Of a stretch of DNA of 64,000 bases, positions 1 through 22,500 are shown piece after piece (within the stretch, counting starts at the first letter, position 1; each line of letters opens with the position of its first letter). Below the pieces are notes generated by a model. The model worked only from the letters and a program-made list of their open reading frames with translations, was not told where the DNA came from and searched no databases. The stretch is from assembly GCF_026213295.1 (NCBI RefSeq), contig NC_079415.1, positions 35,797,247 to 35,861,246 on the forward strand. The letters run 5' to 3'. The stretch is from Gadus chalcogrammus (taxonomy: Eukaryota > Chordata > Actinopteri > Gadiformes > Gadidae). Both the position numbers and the translations under genes were made by a program.

Positions 1-654
1 AAGGACAAGAGTTCCGCCCCAGCATTAGCCAATGAGCCCAATCATAAAAACACTGCAAACATTCAGCTGCCGGACAACTCGACGACCCAAAGCCCCCTCG
101 ACCCCCGTCCCTCTACCAACCCAGACCCGGTCCTCTACCAAACCGTTCCAGGCCCCCCCGTCTCCTCCGTTACTCCGGACTTTTTCAAACTTTGACTCAT
201 TTGGTAAGTTGTCACCGACACGTTGTTTTCACAACAAGGACCACGTGTTCAGTCCCGGGACCCTCGGTGAGCCGGTCCCCCTCCTGCGGGACCCTTGGTG
301 AGTCGTATCGGGGTACCTCTGTGTCCAGCGACCCACCAGTCGAGGTCCTGGTGGGGGTCCTCAGACCCTCTTCTGCCCAGCGGGGCGTCAGGCTGCCCCC
401 CTGCGGTCCTCAGACGCTCTGACGAGGGGAGGGCGCGGCGGGTCTTTTCTGACCCGCTCTGCTGTCATCGTTTCCCTAACCCTCCCTTAGACACGTTCTC
501 AAAGGACCGTTACTACTTTGCTTATTTTACGATGTGTTTCCAAAAATACATCGCATGCATGTCTCTCAACGAACGGTGGCGCTGTTGAGTGTGTGCGTCT
601 GCGTGTGTGTGTGTGTGTACATTTGTGATTCTATATTTGCGTTTACCTTTTGGG

Positions 655-705
655 AATTTAGCAGACTCTTTTATCCGGTACGATACACTTACAAAGTCCA
701 TTTGT
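655..705 (-). mobile_element. SINE tail fragment
   Basis: The stretch matches, with changes, the widespread fish SINE/LINE tail: on the minus strand a run like ATAAAAGAGTCTGCTAAAT, also seen at 15008-15060. The head is missing, so this is a truncated copy. The family is not determined. Confidence 0.5.
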
Positions 706-1031
706 CGGAAGAAGAGAAACAGCAATATATCTCTGCTGGTACAGTAAGGATATTCACAGAACCAAGTGCCAAGCACTTACGACCACTAGGTTAACCCATT
801 CCCCGTATTCAACAGAAACAGCTAGGATAAGACGCAACTACATGCTAAGTACTGTGTTTAAGTTCCGTAAGACATACATCTCTTCACCTGTGGGTGAATG
901 TTGAGTCTGGGTGGGCTGGTGAACTTCTCTAAGGTCCTATTTTGGTCTCCGAGGTCGACCTCCTTTTGAGGCCAGTGCTTGGGAACTACGAGGATCAGTT
1001 TCCCACGGGAGGGGGAGCCCCTACCTCCGCA

Positions 1032-1054
1032 CCCCCCCCCCCCCCCCCCCCCCC
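1032..1054. repeat. Poly-C tract (23 C)
   Basis: Uninterrupted run of C. Its length is likely polymorphic and error-prone in sequencing. Confidence 0.9.
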
Positions 1055-1194
1055 AGCCCTCGTGGCTCTAGTGATTAGGATCCCTGTGTTTACCAACCAG
1101 GAGATTATTAACAGGCGTGTTGGAACCAAACACGATATGTCGATGCTTTACTCATGAAGTGTTAGACAGAAAGGTACAGGAGAGAGAGAGAGAG

Positions 1195-1290
1195 AGAGGA
1201 CCAGGGCAGGAGTTGAACCGGGGTCGCCGTGGTGAGGTCTGAGCCTTATGGTACGCGCTCTACGCGCTGGACCACCCTCCAGTTATATTG
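1195..1290 (-). mobile_element. tRNA-derived SINE head (fragment)
   Basis: On the minus strand this reads like a degenerate tRNA: an A-box-like CGCGTAGAGCGCG region, then a B box GGTTCAACTCC close to the consensus GGTTCRANYCC. A (GA)n tract sits beside it at about 1180-1198. No acceptor stem pairs, so it is a SINE head or tRNA pseudogene rather than a working tRNA gene. Confidence 0.5.
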
Positions 1291-1534
1291 CTATTTTCTG
1301 TCGCTACTCCATCGCTCCTCCAGGTGGCGCTGAACACAGGAAGTGGATCAATGCAGCCCCGCTATGGGGCCGGCCTCCTAGTGGATCGATGGATTGATGG
1401 GATGTTTGATTCTGCAGTGGTGTGTTCTGCTGTGTATTGTTAGCGGGCTGAGGTCGTTTAGGGTCTTTGGGGACAAAAGGTTCTCGCTTCCATGTAGCTC
1501 GTGTTGACGAGGGCGTGTCCTCTCCAGGGGAGCC

Positions 1535-10666
<9,132 letters not shown>

Positions 10667-10872
10667 CCCCCCGGTCCGCAGAGTCTACATGTTGCCCTGG
10701 ACACGCCTTCCACCGTTCTGTGATTGATGGCCGCCGCTGTTGAGGGGCTGGTCTTTGTCACTGCTTAGAACAATGCACGCACGCACACGCTCTGTTACAG
10801 GTGTTTGATTGGGTCAGGAGCAGAACTGTGCTTGGGCTCATAGTGCAAGAATGTTGAACACGTTAAATGTTT

Positions 10873-10878
10873 ATTAAA
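10873..10878 (+). promoter_or_regulatory. cbs poly(A) signal ATTAAA
   Basis: ATTAAA 207 bases past the cbs stop codon, in an AT-rich stretch with a TG/T-rich region (10893-10920) downstream, as expected for a cleavage site near 10895. Confidence 0.65.
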
Positions 10879-10984
10879 GTGAGGAGAAAGGTATTGTCTT
10901 GTGTTGGTCTTTTTGTTTATTACTTTTGACCGCGATATTATTAATTGGACGAGAGAACACGACTTTGTCTGCTCCTCATGGACT

Positions 10985-11130
10985 CCGTCCGACAACTGAT
11001 CAATAGAATCGATTGGTCAGAGAGCGTCACCGCGGCGGCGTCGGCGTAGACGTGCACGCCAACCCCTTACGTCGTCACCCCGCCGCTGCGTCATCACGTC
11101 GCCGTACTCCGATAGTGCCGGACCTGCGCT
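10985..11130 (+). promoter_or_regulatory. CpG-rich promoter region of the zinc-finger gene
   Basis: CpG density rises sharply after the AT-rich cbs 3' end, with many CG steps in CACCGCGGCGGCGTCGGCG and onward to the start codon at 11131. No TATA box seen. The two genes are packed tail to head with under 250 bp between the cbs cleavage site and this start codon. Confidence 0.5.
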
Positions 11131-11568
11131 ATGGCGGAGGAAGGGGCGACGCTCCCCGAGCTGCGGGGTCTGGACGGGCGTCTCGAGAGCCTGTCCGTGA
11201 AGTATTCCCGCCATGCGCCGCAGATCGACAGCCGCGCGTTCTGCGCGGACTTCTGCAAGGTAAGGAGCTCGCGGGGCGAGCCGACATGCTAACCCCTCCC
11301 CCCCGGGTAGCAGGGAGCTAGCAGAAATGCTAACCCGACTAGCACGGAGCTCCTCCACTTTGTTGTTCTGGTACAACAGTCGCTGCTGCGCGTGGACCTT
11401 TAACCATGAGCCTCTGGCGAGCCCCGCGCGGCGTACAGAACCTCACGACACCGGGCTGCGTGTCGCCGGCACGCCGCGACATGGACCATAACAGCCCGTT
11501 ACCGGATCATTCTAACCGCAACCCCGCGGTGTATCGGCTACAAACATTGTCCACTAGTCTAGAGAGAG

Positions 11569-11606
<38 letters not shown>

Positions 11607-12202
11607 TCAAATTCTAGAGTGTGTTTCTGTGTCCACTGGTCTAGAGTTTGTGTCCACTAGTCTGGAGTGTGTGTGTGTGTGTGTGTGTGTGTCTCACCTA
11701 CTCCTCTTGTCTACAGTGTGTCCACTAGTGATTTAGTCTTGAGTGTGTCGGTGTCGACTAGTTTAGAGTGTGTGTGTCTAGTATTGTGTTTGTGTCTGTG
11801 TATGGTGAAGTGTTGGGCCCAGTCCCGTTACACCCCTTAACCCTACCTCTACGAAATGGTACGATAACCCTTCAAGACCTATCTACAGTACGTCAACAGT
11901 AGTGTGTGTGTGTGTGTATTTGTATAGTTTAATGTGTGTTTACTTGAGTGGGTGTGTGTGCGTCCACTCTGATCCAGTGGGGTCAGGTGTGTGTGTGCGC
12001 CACGGTCCCTCTCAGAACCCCCCCAGGCCCAGGGGCAGCCTGTGTTAGAGGACCGGCCCCCAGGTCCTATGAACCACAGTTGGGCCTCAGTCTCCATGGT
12101 GTGCTGCCTCTCCCCCCACCGGTGGAGCGAGGGGGTGGGGGGGGAGGAGGAGATGTGATGGACCAGCAACACTGAGGGATGAAGGGGGATGTTAACCTAC
12201 TG

Positions 12203-12239
<37 letters not shown>

Positions 12240-15200
12240 TCTTCCCCCCCCCCCCCCCCCCAGATGGTGGAGGGGTTCTGTGGGGTCCATGGCGGCCCTG
12301 CCCCCCAGCTCCGCGTCCTGGAGGTGGCGCTGTGCTACTTCTTCAGAGCCTCGTCCTTCCTGCCGCCGCACTGCGACCACGTGCAGCACGCCCTCAGCTC
12401 GCTGGCCCTGTGAGCTCACCCTCTCACCCTCTGACGCACTCACCCACTCACCCACTGACGCTCACACACTCACCCTCTGATGCTCTCACACACTCACCCT
12501 CTGACGCTCACACACTCACCCAGTCACTCACTCACACCCTCAGCTCGCTGGCCCTGTGAGCTCACCCTCTCACCCTCTGACGCACTCACTCACCCACTGA
12601 CGCTCTCACACACTCACCCTCTGACGCTCTCACACACTCACCCTCTGACGCTCACACACTCACCCAGTCACTCACTCACACACTCACCCAGTCACTCACT
12701 CACGCCCTCAGCTCGCTGGCCCTGTGAGCTCACCCTCTCACCCTCTGACGCACTCACTCACCCACTGACGCTCTCACACACTCACCCAGTCACTCACTCA
12801 CCCTCTGACACTCACACACTCACTCAGTCACTCACTCATGCCCTCAGCTCGCTGGCCCTGTGAGCTCACCCACTCACCCTCTGACGCACTCACACACTCA
12901 CCCTCGCACACACTCGCCCTCTGACACACTCACCCTCTCACACTCACCCAGTTACCCTCTCACCCTCTGACGCACTCACACAGACACACCATCACTCACT
13001 GACTCACTCATTCACCCTCTCACCCAGTCACTCACTCAGCCAGTCGCCCTCTCACTCACTCACTCACTCACTCATTCACCCTCTCACCCAGTCACTCACT
13101 CAGCCAGTCGCCCTCTCACTCACTCACTGACTCACTCATTCACCCTCTCACCCAGTCACTCACTCAGCCAGTCGCCCTCTCACACGCTCACTGACTCACT
13201 CATTCACCCTCTCACCCAGTCACTCACTCAGCCAGTCAGCCTCTCACTCACACGCTCACTGACTCATTCATTCACCCTCTCACCCAGTCACTCACTCAGC
13301 CAGTCAGCCTCTCACTCACACGCTCACTGACTCACTCATTCACCCTCTCACCCAGTCACTCACTCAGCCAGTCAGCCTCTCACTCACACGCTCACTGACT
13401 CACTCATTCACCCTCTCACCCAGTCACTCACTCAGCCAGTCAGCCTCTCACTCACACGCTCACTGACTCACTCATTCACCCGCTCACCCAGTCACTCACT
13501 CAGCCAGTCAGCCTCTCACTCACACGCTCACTGACTCACTCATTCACCCTCTCACCCAGTCACTCACTCAGCCAGTCGCCCTCTCACTCACTCACTGACT
13601 CACTCATTCACCCTCTCACCCAGTCACTCACTCACATCCTCAGCTCGTTCGCCCTGTGAGCTCTCACACATTAACTGGGAGTTGTGTGTTCAGTACCAGT
13701 ATCAGTAGTACCAGTACTAACTGGGAGTTGTGTGTTCAGTACCAGTACTAACTGGGAGTTGTGTGTTCAGTACCAGTACTAACTGGGAGTTGTGTCCTCA
13801 TGAGTGTGTTCAGTACCAGTAGTACCAGTACCAGTACTAACTGGGAGTTGTGTGTTTAGTACCAGTACTAACTGGGAGTTGTGTGTTCATTACCAGTACT
13901 AACTGGGAGTTGTGTCCTCAGGAGTGTGTTCAGTACCAGTACTAACTGGGAGTTGTGTGTTCAGTACCAGTACTAACTGGGAGTTGTGTGTTCATTACCA
14001 GTACTAACTGGGAGTTGTGTGTTCATTACCAGTACTAACTGGGAGTTGTGTGTTCAGTACCAGTACTAACTGGGAGTTGTGTGTTCAGTACCAGTACTAA
14101 CTGGGAGTTGTGTCCTCAGGAGTGTGTTTGAGCTGCTGCTGTTCTTGGACCAGAAGGAGTTCATCCAGGAGGCCCTCCCCCCCCTCACCCTCACCCTCCA
14201 GGTCAGTACCCTCCCCCCTCACCCTCACCCTCCAGGTCAGTACCCTTCCCCTCTGTCCTCACTGGTCCCTGTGTCCTTGGTTCCTCTCCTAGGAGTGCCA
14301 CCTGGCCCTGGCCCGCCACCCTAACGTCTACCTGCTGCGGCTGAAGGCTCTGCTCCAGGACGGGGGGCCCTGGGGGAACGGGGTCCTCCAGGCCGTGCTG
14401 CGCGAGGCCGAGGTCCCTCAGAGCCAAGGTGGGACCCCCCCCCCCCCCCCCCCCCCCCCCAGAGTCCGTCTGACGGGCCTACCCCGAGGGGGGCTGAACA
14501 CGGGGGTTCCTATACCGGCCCCTCCAGGGTTTCGCAGGGCTGATTTGAGATGGTTGAGGCCTAAAATGCCTGATGGTGCGTGAGCTTTTCCAAAAAGTTG
14601 CGATGAAAGTTGCGGTGTTTTTAATGTTTTTGTTGCGATTACGAGGAGGTGAAAGTTGCGATAAGAGTAATTACTGCAATTTTGAGTAATTTGTTAAATA
14701 TTAAGTTATTACAGAAAAAAAAACGTAATTAAAAGAACAAAAACACTGAGAAATGGTCCTATGAATAATTGATTCTTGGTTCTTTCCGCGCTGGCAATCG
14801 ACTTGGATGCCACAGCCTCTGTCATAGCGATCTGCCTCGTCGTCTGACGTCCTGCCTGCAGTTCTGCAGTTATGTTTCGCGGTGGCAAAATGCTCATCAA
14901 TGGAAGATTTCCGCTTATGTTCCACCACAACGTTGCATGCAGTGCAAAATAATTTCCCCCCCGCTTTCATGTAGAATACCAGGATGCTGCTTTTACAGTT
15001 TACCTGCAGGGCATTTAGCAGACGCTTTTATCTAAAGCGACTTACATCGGTTGATACACACATTGACACACCGACGGCAGGAGCAGTTAGGGTTCAGTGT
15101 CTCGCTCAGGGACACATCAACACTCAGCTAGGAGGAGCCGGGGATCGAACTAGCAACCTTTAGGTTACGAGACAACTGCTCTCGCATGCATTAAGTCCTC

Positions 15201-18200
15201 TTGCGGGACGCAGCTCAGCCGATCAAATGCCTGCGTTCCGAGGTTAGCGTTTTGCCGCACGTTAGCGAGTCGGATCCACCAACCCACGGGAGAAGAGCCG
15301 GGTCCGAAGAGGTCGCTGAACATGGCGCTGTGAACGGTAAGCAGCTGATTGGTCGTTGAATCAGTCGGATGACTTCATCTCTTCCTCTGCTCCTCCCTCC
15401 TCCTCCTGTCCTCCCCCTCCTCCTCCTCCTCCCCCTCCCTCCCCCCCACTCCTCCCCCCCACTACTCCTCCTCCTCCTCCTCCCCCTCCCTCCTCTCCCT
15501 CCCTCCCTCCTCCTCCCTCCCCCTCCTCCTCCTCCCTCCCTCCCCCTCCTCCTCCCCCTCTCCCCCCCCCCCCCTCCCAGTGGACCTCTTCCTGGGCTCG
15601 GAGCCGCCCCTCTTCCTGGAGCTGAGGGTTCGCTACCTGCTGGCGGCGGGGCGGGGCCAGGAGGCCGCCGCCCTCGCCCACCGCTGTGCCGCCGCCCGCA
15701 CGCCGTCACGGCAACGGGCCTTCTTCCTGCAGGTGCACCTCGCCGCCCTCTGCACCACGGAGCGGACGGAGCAGCTGCACAAAGAGGTGGGGGGGAGAGA
15801 GGGGGCGGGGGGGGGGGGCTGCGCAGAGAGGTGGGGGGGGGGGAGGAGGAGGAGGGGGTTGAAGAAGAAGGAGGAGGAGGTGGTGGGCTAGGTGGGGGAG
15901 CAGAAGGTGGAGGTGGTGGGCTAGGTGGAGGTGGAGGAGGAGGAGCAGAAGGTGGAGGTGGTGAAGCAGGAGGTGGTGGTCGAGGAGGAGCAGAAGGTGG
16001 TGATGATGGTGATGATGGTGTGTGTTTCTCCAGGTGTGCGCGCTGGGCGAGGGGGAGGTGGTGCAGGTGGTGTTTGGGATGGAGCAGCGGGAGGAGGAGG
16101 CGGTGCTGCTCCGCCTCTGCAGGGCGGGGCTCCGGAGTCAGCTGGTCAGTGGAGGACACGCCCCCTGTCTACGGTCGGTGCCCTCGCACAACGCTGTGTT
16201 TACCTTTTGTTCACGCTGGGTGTAAAGTGTGTATGTTGTGTTTACGTTGTGTGTACTGTAAAGTGTGTATGTTGTGTTTACGTTGTGTGTACTGTAAAGT
16301 GTGTATGTTGTGTTTACGTTGTGTGTATGTTGTGTTTACGTTGGGTGTAAAGTGTTTATGTTGTGTTTACGTTGTGTGTAAAGTGTGTATGTTGTGTTTA
16401 CGTTGTGTGTACAGTGCATGTTGTGTGTATGTTGTGTTTACGTTGGTTGTAAAGTGTTTACGTTGTGTTTACGTTGGGTGTAAAGTGTGTACGTTGTGTT
16501 TACGTTGGGTGTAAAGTGTGTACGTTGTGTTTACGTTGTGTGTAAAGTGTGTACGTTGTGTTTACGTTGTGTGTAAAGTGTGTACGTTGTGTTTACGTTG
16601 TGTGTAAAGTGTCTACGTTGTGTTTACGTTGTGTGTAAAGTGTCTACGTTGTGTTTACGTTGTGTGTAAAGTGTCTACGTTGTGTTTACGTTGTGTGTAA
16701 AGTGTCTACGTTGTGTTTACGTTGTGTGTAAAGTGTCTACGTTGTGTTTACGTTGTGTGTAAAGTGTCTACGTTGTGTTTACGTTGTGTGTAAAGTGTCT
16801 ACGTTGTGTTACGTTGTGTGTAATGTGTGTACGTTGTGTTTACGTTGTGTGTAATGTGTGTACGTTGTGTTTACGTTGTGTGTAAAGTGTGTACGTTGTG
16901 TTTACGTTGTGTGTAATGTGTGTACGTTGTGTGTAATGTGTGTACGTTGTGTTTACGTTGTGTGTAAAGTGTGTACGTTGTGTGTAAAGTGTGTACGTTG
17001 TGTGTAAAGTGTGTACGTTGTGTGTAAAGTGTGTACGTTGTGTGTAAAGTGTGTACGTTGTGTGTAAAGTGTGTACGTTGTGTGTAAAGTGTGTACGTTG
17101 TGTGTAAAGTGTGTACGTTGTGTGTAAAGTGTGTACGTTGTGTTTACGTTGTGTGTACGTTGTGTGTAAAGTGTGTACGTTGTGTTTACGGTGTGTGTAA
17201 AGTGTGTACGTTGTGTTTACGGTGTGTGTAAAGTGTGTACGTTGTGTTTACGGTGTGTGTAAAGTGTGTACGTTGTGTTTACGGTGTGTGTAAAGTGTGT
17301 ATGTTGTGTTTACGTTGTGTGTAATGTGTGTACGTTGTGTGTGTGCGTTGTGTGTAAAGTGTGTGTGCGTTGTGTGTAAAGTGTGTGTGCGTTGTGTGTA
17401 AAGTGTGTGTGCGTTGTGTGTAAAGTGTGTGTGCGTTGTGTGTAAAGTGTGTGTGCGTTGTGTGTAAAGTGTGTGTGCGTTGTGTGTAAAGTGTGTGTGC
17501 GTTGTGTGTAAAGTGTGTGTGCGTTGTGTGTGTGCGTTGTGTAAAGTGTGTGTGCGTTGTGTAAAGTGTGTGTGCGTTGTGTGTAAAGTGTGTGTGCGTT
17601 GTGTGTGTGCGTTGTGTGTGTGCGTTGTGTGTAAAGTGTGTGTGCGTTGTGTGTAAAGTGTGTGTGTGTAAAGTGTGTGTGCGTTGTGTGTAAAGTGTGT
17701 GCGTTGTGTGTAAAGTGTGTGCGTTGTGTGTGTGTGCGTTGTGTGTAAAGTGTGTGCGTTGTGTGTAAAGTGTGTGCGTTGTGTGTGTGCGTTGTGTGTA
17801 AAGTGTGTGTGCGTTGTGTGTAAAGTGTGTGTGCGTTGTGTGTAAAGTGTGTGTGCGTTGTGTGTAAAGTGTGTGTGCGTTGTGTGTAAAGTGTGTGTGC
17901 GTTGTGTGTAAAGTGTGTGTGCGTTGTGTGTAAAGTGTGTGTGCGTTGTGTGTAAAGTGTGTGTAGTGTGTAAAGTGTGTGTAAAGTGTGTAGTGTGTGT
18001 GCGTTGTGTGTAAAGTGTGTGTAAAGTGTGTGTGCGTTGTGTGTAAAGTGTGTGTAAAGTGTGTGTGCGTTGTGTGTAAAGTGTGTGTAAAGTGTGTGTA
18101 AAGTGTGTGTGCGTTGTGTGTAAAGTGTGTGTGCGTTGTGTGTAAAGTGTGTGTGCGTTGTGTGTAAAGTGTGTGTGCGTTGTGTGTAAAGTGTGTGTGC

Positions 18201-19510
18201 GTTGTGTGTAATGTGTGTGTGCGTTGTGTGTAATGTGTGTGTGCGTTGTGTGTGTGTGTTGTGTGTAATGTGTGTGTGTGTGTGTGAGTGTACTTTGTGT
18301 GAAGGCCTGGTATTTCGTGCTTTCAGGACCAAGGCCCCATGCCAGGGCACCAAGGCCAGACGTTAAAATACATGATTTGGATTTAACTGAAACAGACGAA
18401 ACCATTTCTGAAGGCATTAAGGCCTTTTTAATGAAGTCCAGAGAAGTTGTTCATTGTTTTGCAGTTTTTATCTGCATCTTGAAGAGCCCTTTGGCGATAG
18501 TGCTCCACTTTTTCAAAAGGGAAAAGAGTTGAGTGAATTTTGTTTAATGTTAAAAATTGATAGTCTATTAGATTAGAATTTGCCATAAGTAATGTATTTT
18601 TTTTTAATTACAGAATATTATTAAGATTATTTCAAAATAACCCTCCCTCTGCCATCATGGGGGTCGCGAGTGTTGGCAGATTGGGCAGTGTGTGTGTGTA
18701 TTGTTTGAACGTTACATATTGTGTAATGTGTGTACATGTTGTGTAATGCATGTACATATTGTTTTGTGTGTGTGTGTTGCAGGCAGCTGGTATGTGTATG
18801 TGTGTGTGTGTACATTGTGTGTAATGTGTTTACGTTGTGGGTGTGTGTGTTGTAGGCAGCTGTTGTGTGTAATGTGTTGACATATTGTGTAATGTGTGTT
18901 TGAACATTGTGTGTTTGATGTGCGTTGCAGGCAGCTGATGTGTCTGTGTGTGTGTGTGTGTACGTTGTGTGTACATTGTGTGTGTGTGTGTAATGTGTGT
19001 ACATTGTGTGTGTGTGATGTGTGTACACTGTGTGTTGCAGCCAGCTGGTGTGTGTGTGTGTGTGTACATTGTGTGTGTGTGTGTGTGTGTAATGTGTGTA
19101 CGTTGTGTGTGTGTGTGTGTGTACGTTGTGTGTGTGATGTGTGTACATTGTGTGTGTGTAATGTGTGTACACTGTGTGTGTTGCAGCCAGCTGGTGTGTG
19201 TGTGTGTGTGTGTGTGTACATTGTGTGTGTGTGATGTGTGTACGTTGTGTGTAATGTGTGTACACTGTGTTGCAGCCAGCTGGTGTGTGTGTGTACATTG
19301 TGTGTGTGTGTGTGTAATGTGTGTACGTTGTGTGTGTGTACGTTGTGTGTGTGATGTGTGTACATTGTGTGTGTGTAATGTGTGTACACTGTGTGTGTTG
19401 CAGCCAGCTGGTGTGTGTGTGTGTGTGTGTGTGTGTGTGCATTGTGTGTGTGTGTGTGTGTGATGTGTGTACGTTGTGTGTAATGTGTGTACACCGTGTT
19501 GCAGCCAGCT

Positions 19511-19545
<35 letters not shown>

Positions 19546-22500
19546 TGTGTGTACGTTGTGTGTAATGTGTGTACACTGTGTGTGTTGCAGCCAGCTGGTG
19601 TGTGTGTGTGTGTGTGTGTGTACATTGTGTGTGTGTGTGTGTGTGTGTGATGTGTGTACGTTGTGTGTAATGTGTGTACACTGTGTGTGTTGCAGCCAGC
19701 TGGTGTGTGTGTGTGTGTGTGTGTGTGTGATGTGTGTACGTTGTGTGTAATGTGTATACACTGTGTGTGTTGCAGCCAGCTGGTGTGCGTGTGGGGTGCG
19801 CTCCATCGCAGGCTGCAGACCTCAGCTGTGTTTACCTTTTGTTCACGCTGGGTGTAAAGTGTGTATGTTGTGTTTACGTTGTGTGTACTGTAAAGTGTGT
19901 ATGTTGTGTTTACGTTGTGTGTATGTTGTGTTTACGTTGGGTGTAAAGTGTTTATGTTGTGTTTACGTTGTGTGTAAAGTGTGTATGTTGTGTTTACGTT
20001 GTGTGTACAGTGCATGTTGTGTGTATGTTGTGTTTACGTTGGTTGTAAAGTGTTTACGTTGTGTTTACGTTGGGTGTAAAGTGTGTACGTTGTGTTTACG
20101 TTGGGTGTAAAGTGTGTACGTTGTGTTTACGTTGTGTGTAAAGTGTGTACGTTGTGTTTACGTTGTGTGTAAAGTGTCTACGTTGTGTTTACGTTGTGTG
20201 TAAAGTGTCTACGTTGTGTTTACGTTGTGTGTAAAGTGTCTACGTTGTGTTTACGTTGTGTGTAAAGTGTGTACGTTGTGTTTACGTTGTGTGTAAAGTG
20301 TGTACGTTGTGTTTACGTTGTGTGTAAAGTGTGTACGTTGTGTTTACGTTGTGTGTAAAGTGTGTACGTTGTGTTTACGTTGTGTGTAAAGTGTGTACGT
20401 TGTGTTTACGTTGTGTGTAATGTGTGTACGTTGTGTTTACGTTGTGTGTAAAGTGTGTACGTTGTGTTTACGTTGTGTGTAATGTGTGTACGTTGTGTGT
20501 AATGTGTGTACGTTGTGTTTACGTTGTGTGTAAAGTGTGTACGTTGTGTGTAAAGTGTGTACGTTGTGTGTAAAGTGTGTACGTTGTGTGTAAAGTGTGT
20601 ACGTTGTGTGTAAAGTGTGTACGTTGTGTGTAAAGTGTGTACGTTGTGTGTAAAGTGTGTACGTTGTGTTTACGTTGTGTGTACGTTGTGTGTAAAGTGT
20701 GTACGTTGTGTTTACGGTGTGTGTAAAGTGTGTACGTTGTGTTTACGGTGTGTGTAAAGTGTGTACGTTGTGTTTACGGTGTGTGTAAAGTGTGTACGTT
20801 GTGTTTACGGTGTGTGTAAAGTGTGTACGTTGTGTTTACGGTGTGTGTAAAGTGTGTATGTTGTGTTTACGTTGTGTGTAATGTGTGTACGTTGTGTGTG
20901 TGCGTTGTGTGTAAAGTGTGTGTGCGTTGTGTGTAAAGTGTGTGTGCGTTGTGTGTAAAGTGTGTGTGCGTTGTGTGTAAAGTGTGTGTGCGTTGTGTGT
21001 AAAGTGTGTGTGCGTTGTGTGTAAAGTGTGTGTGCGTTGTGTGTAAAGTGTGTGTGCGTTGTGTGTGTGCGTTGTGTAAAGTGTGTGTGCGTTGTGTAAA
21101 GTGTGTGTGCGTTGTGTGTAAAGTGTGTGTGCGTTGTGTGTGTGCGTTGTGTGTGTGCGTTGTGTGTAAAGTGTGTGTGCGTTGTGTGTAAAGTGTGTGT
21201 GTGTAAAGTGTGTGTGCGTTGTGTGTAAAGTGTGTGCGTTGTGTGTAAAGTGTGTGCGTTGTGTGTGTGTGCGTTGTGTGTAAAGTGTGTGCGTTGTGTG
21301 TAAAGTGTGTGCGTTGTGTGTGTGCGTTGTGTGTAAAGTGTGTGTGCGTTGTGTGTAAAGTGTGTGTGCGTTGTGTGTAAAGTGTGTGTGCGTTGTGTGT
21401 AAAGTGTGTGTGCGTTGTGTGTAAAGTGTGTGTGCGTTGTGTGTAAAGTGTGTGTAAAGTGTGTAGTGTGTAAAGTGTGTGTAAAGTGTGTAGTGTGTGT
21501 GCGTTGTGTGTAAAGTGTGTGTAAAGTGTGTGTGCGTTGTGTGTAAAGTGTGTGTAAAGTGTGTGTGCGTTGTGTGTAAAGTGTGTGTAAAGTGTGTGTA
21601 AAGTGTGTGTGCGTTGTGTGTAAAGTGTGTGTGCGTTGTGTGTAAAGTGTGTGTGCGTTGTGTGTAAAGTGTGTGTGCGTTGTGTGTAAAGTGTGTGTGC
21701 GTTGTGTGTAATGTGTGTGTGCGTTGTGTGTAATGTGTGTGTGCGTTGTGTGTGTGTGTTGTGTGTAATGTGTGTGTGTGTGTGTGAGTGTACTTTGTGT
21801 GAAGGCCTGGTATTTCGTGCTTTCAGGACCAAGGCCCCATGCCAGGGCACCAAGGCCAGACGTTAAAATACATGATTTGGATTTAACTGAAACAGACGAA
21901 ACCATTTCTGAAGGCATTAAGGCCTTTTTAATGAAGTCCAGAGAAGTTGTTCATTGTTTTGCAGTTTTTATCTGCATCTTGAAGAGCCCTTTGGCGATAG
22001 TGCTCCACTTTTTCAAAAGGGAAAAGAGTTGAGTGAATTTTGTTTAATGTTAAAAATTGATAGTCTATTAGATTAGAATTTGCCATAAGTAATGTATTTT
22101 TTTTTAATTACAGAATATTATTAAGATTATTTCAAAATAACCCTCCCTCTGCCATCATGGGGGTCGCGAGTGTTGGCAGATTGGGCAGTGTGTGTGTGTA
22201 TTGTTTGAACGTTACATATTGTGTAATGTGTGTACATGTTGTGTAATGCATGTACATATTGTTTTGTGTGTGTGTGTTGCAGGCAGCTGGTATGTGTATG
22301 TGTGTGTGTGTACATTGTGTGTAATGTGTTTACGTTGTGGGTGTGTGTGTTGTAGGCAGCTGTTGTGTGTAATGTGTTGACATATTGTGTAATGTGTGTT
22401 TGAACATTGTGTGTTTGATGTGCGTTGCAGGCAGCTGATGTGTCTGTGTGTGTGTGTGTGTACGTTGTGTGTACATTGTGTGTGTGTGTGTAATGTGTGT

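Larger units (their letters stand above)
1..1534. other. 5' flank of cbs, no protein gene seen
   Basis: GC-rich with no open frame that resembles a protein. A motif around CGGGACCCT(C/T)GGTGAG occurs twice near 257-302. A TG tract lies at about 592-618. SINE remains and a C tract are listed separately. A pyrimidine-rich 3' splice site ends at 1527, eight bases before the cbs start codon, so an upstream non-coding exon probably lies in this stretch, but I cannot place it. Confidence 0.5.

Noticed and set aside
1195..1290. tRNA gene
   Set aside because: B box is good but stems do not pair; next to other SINE remains.
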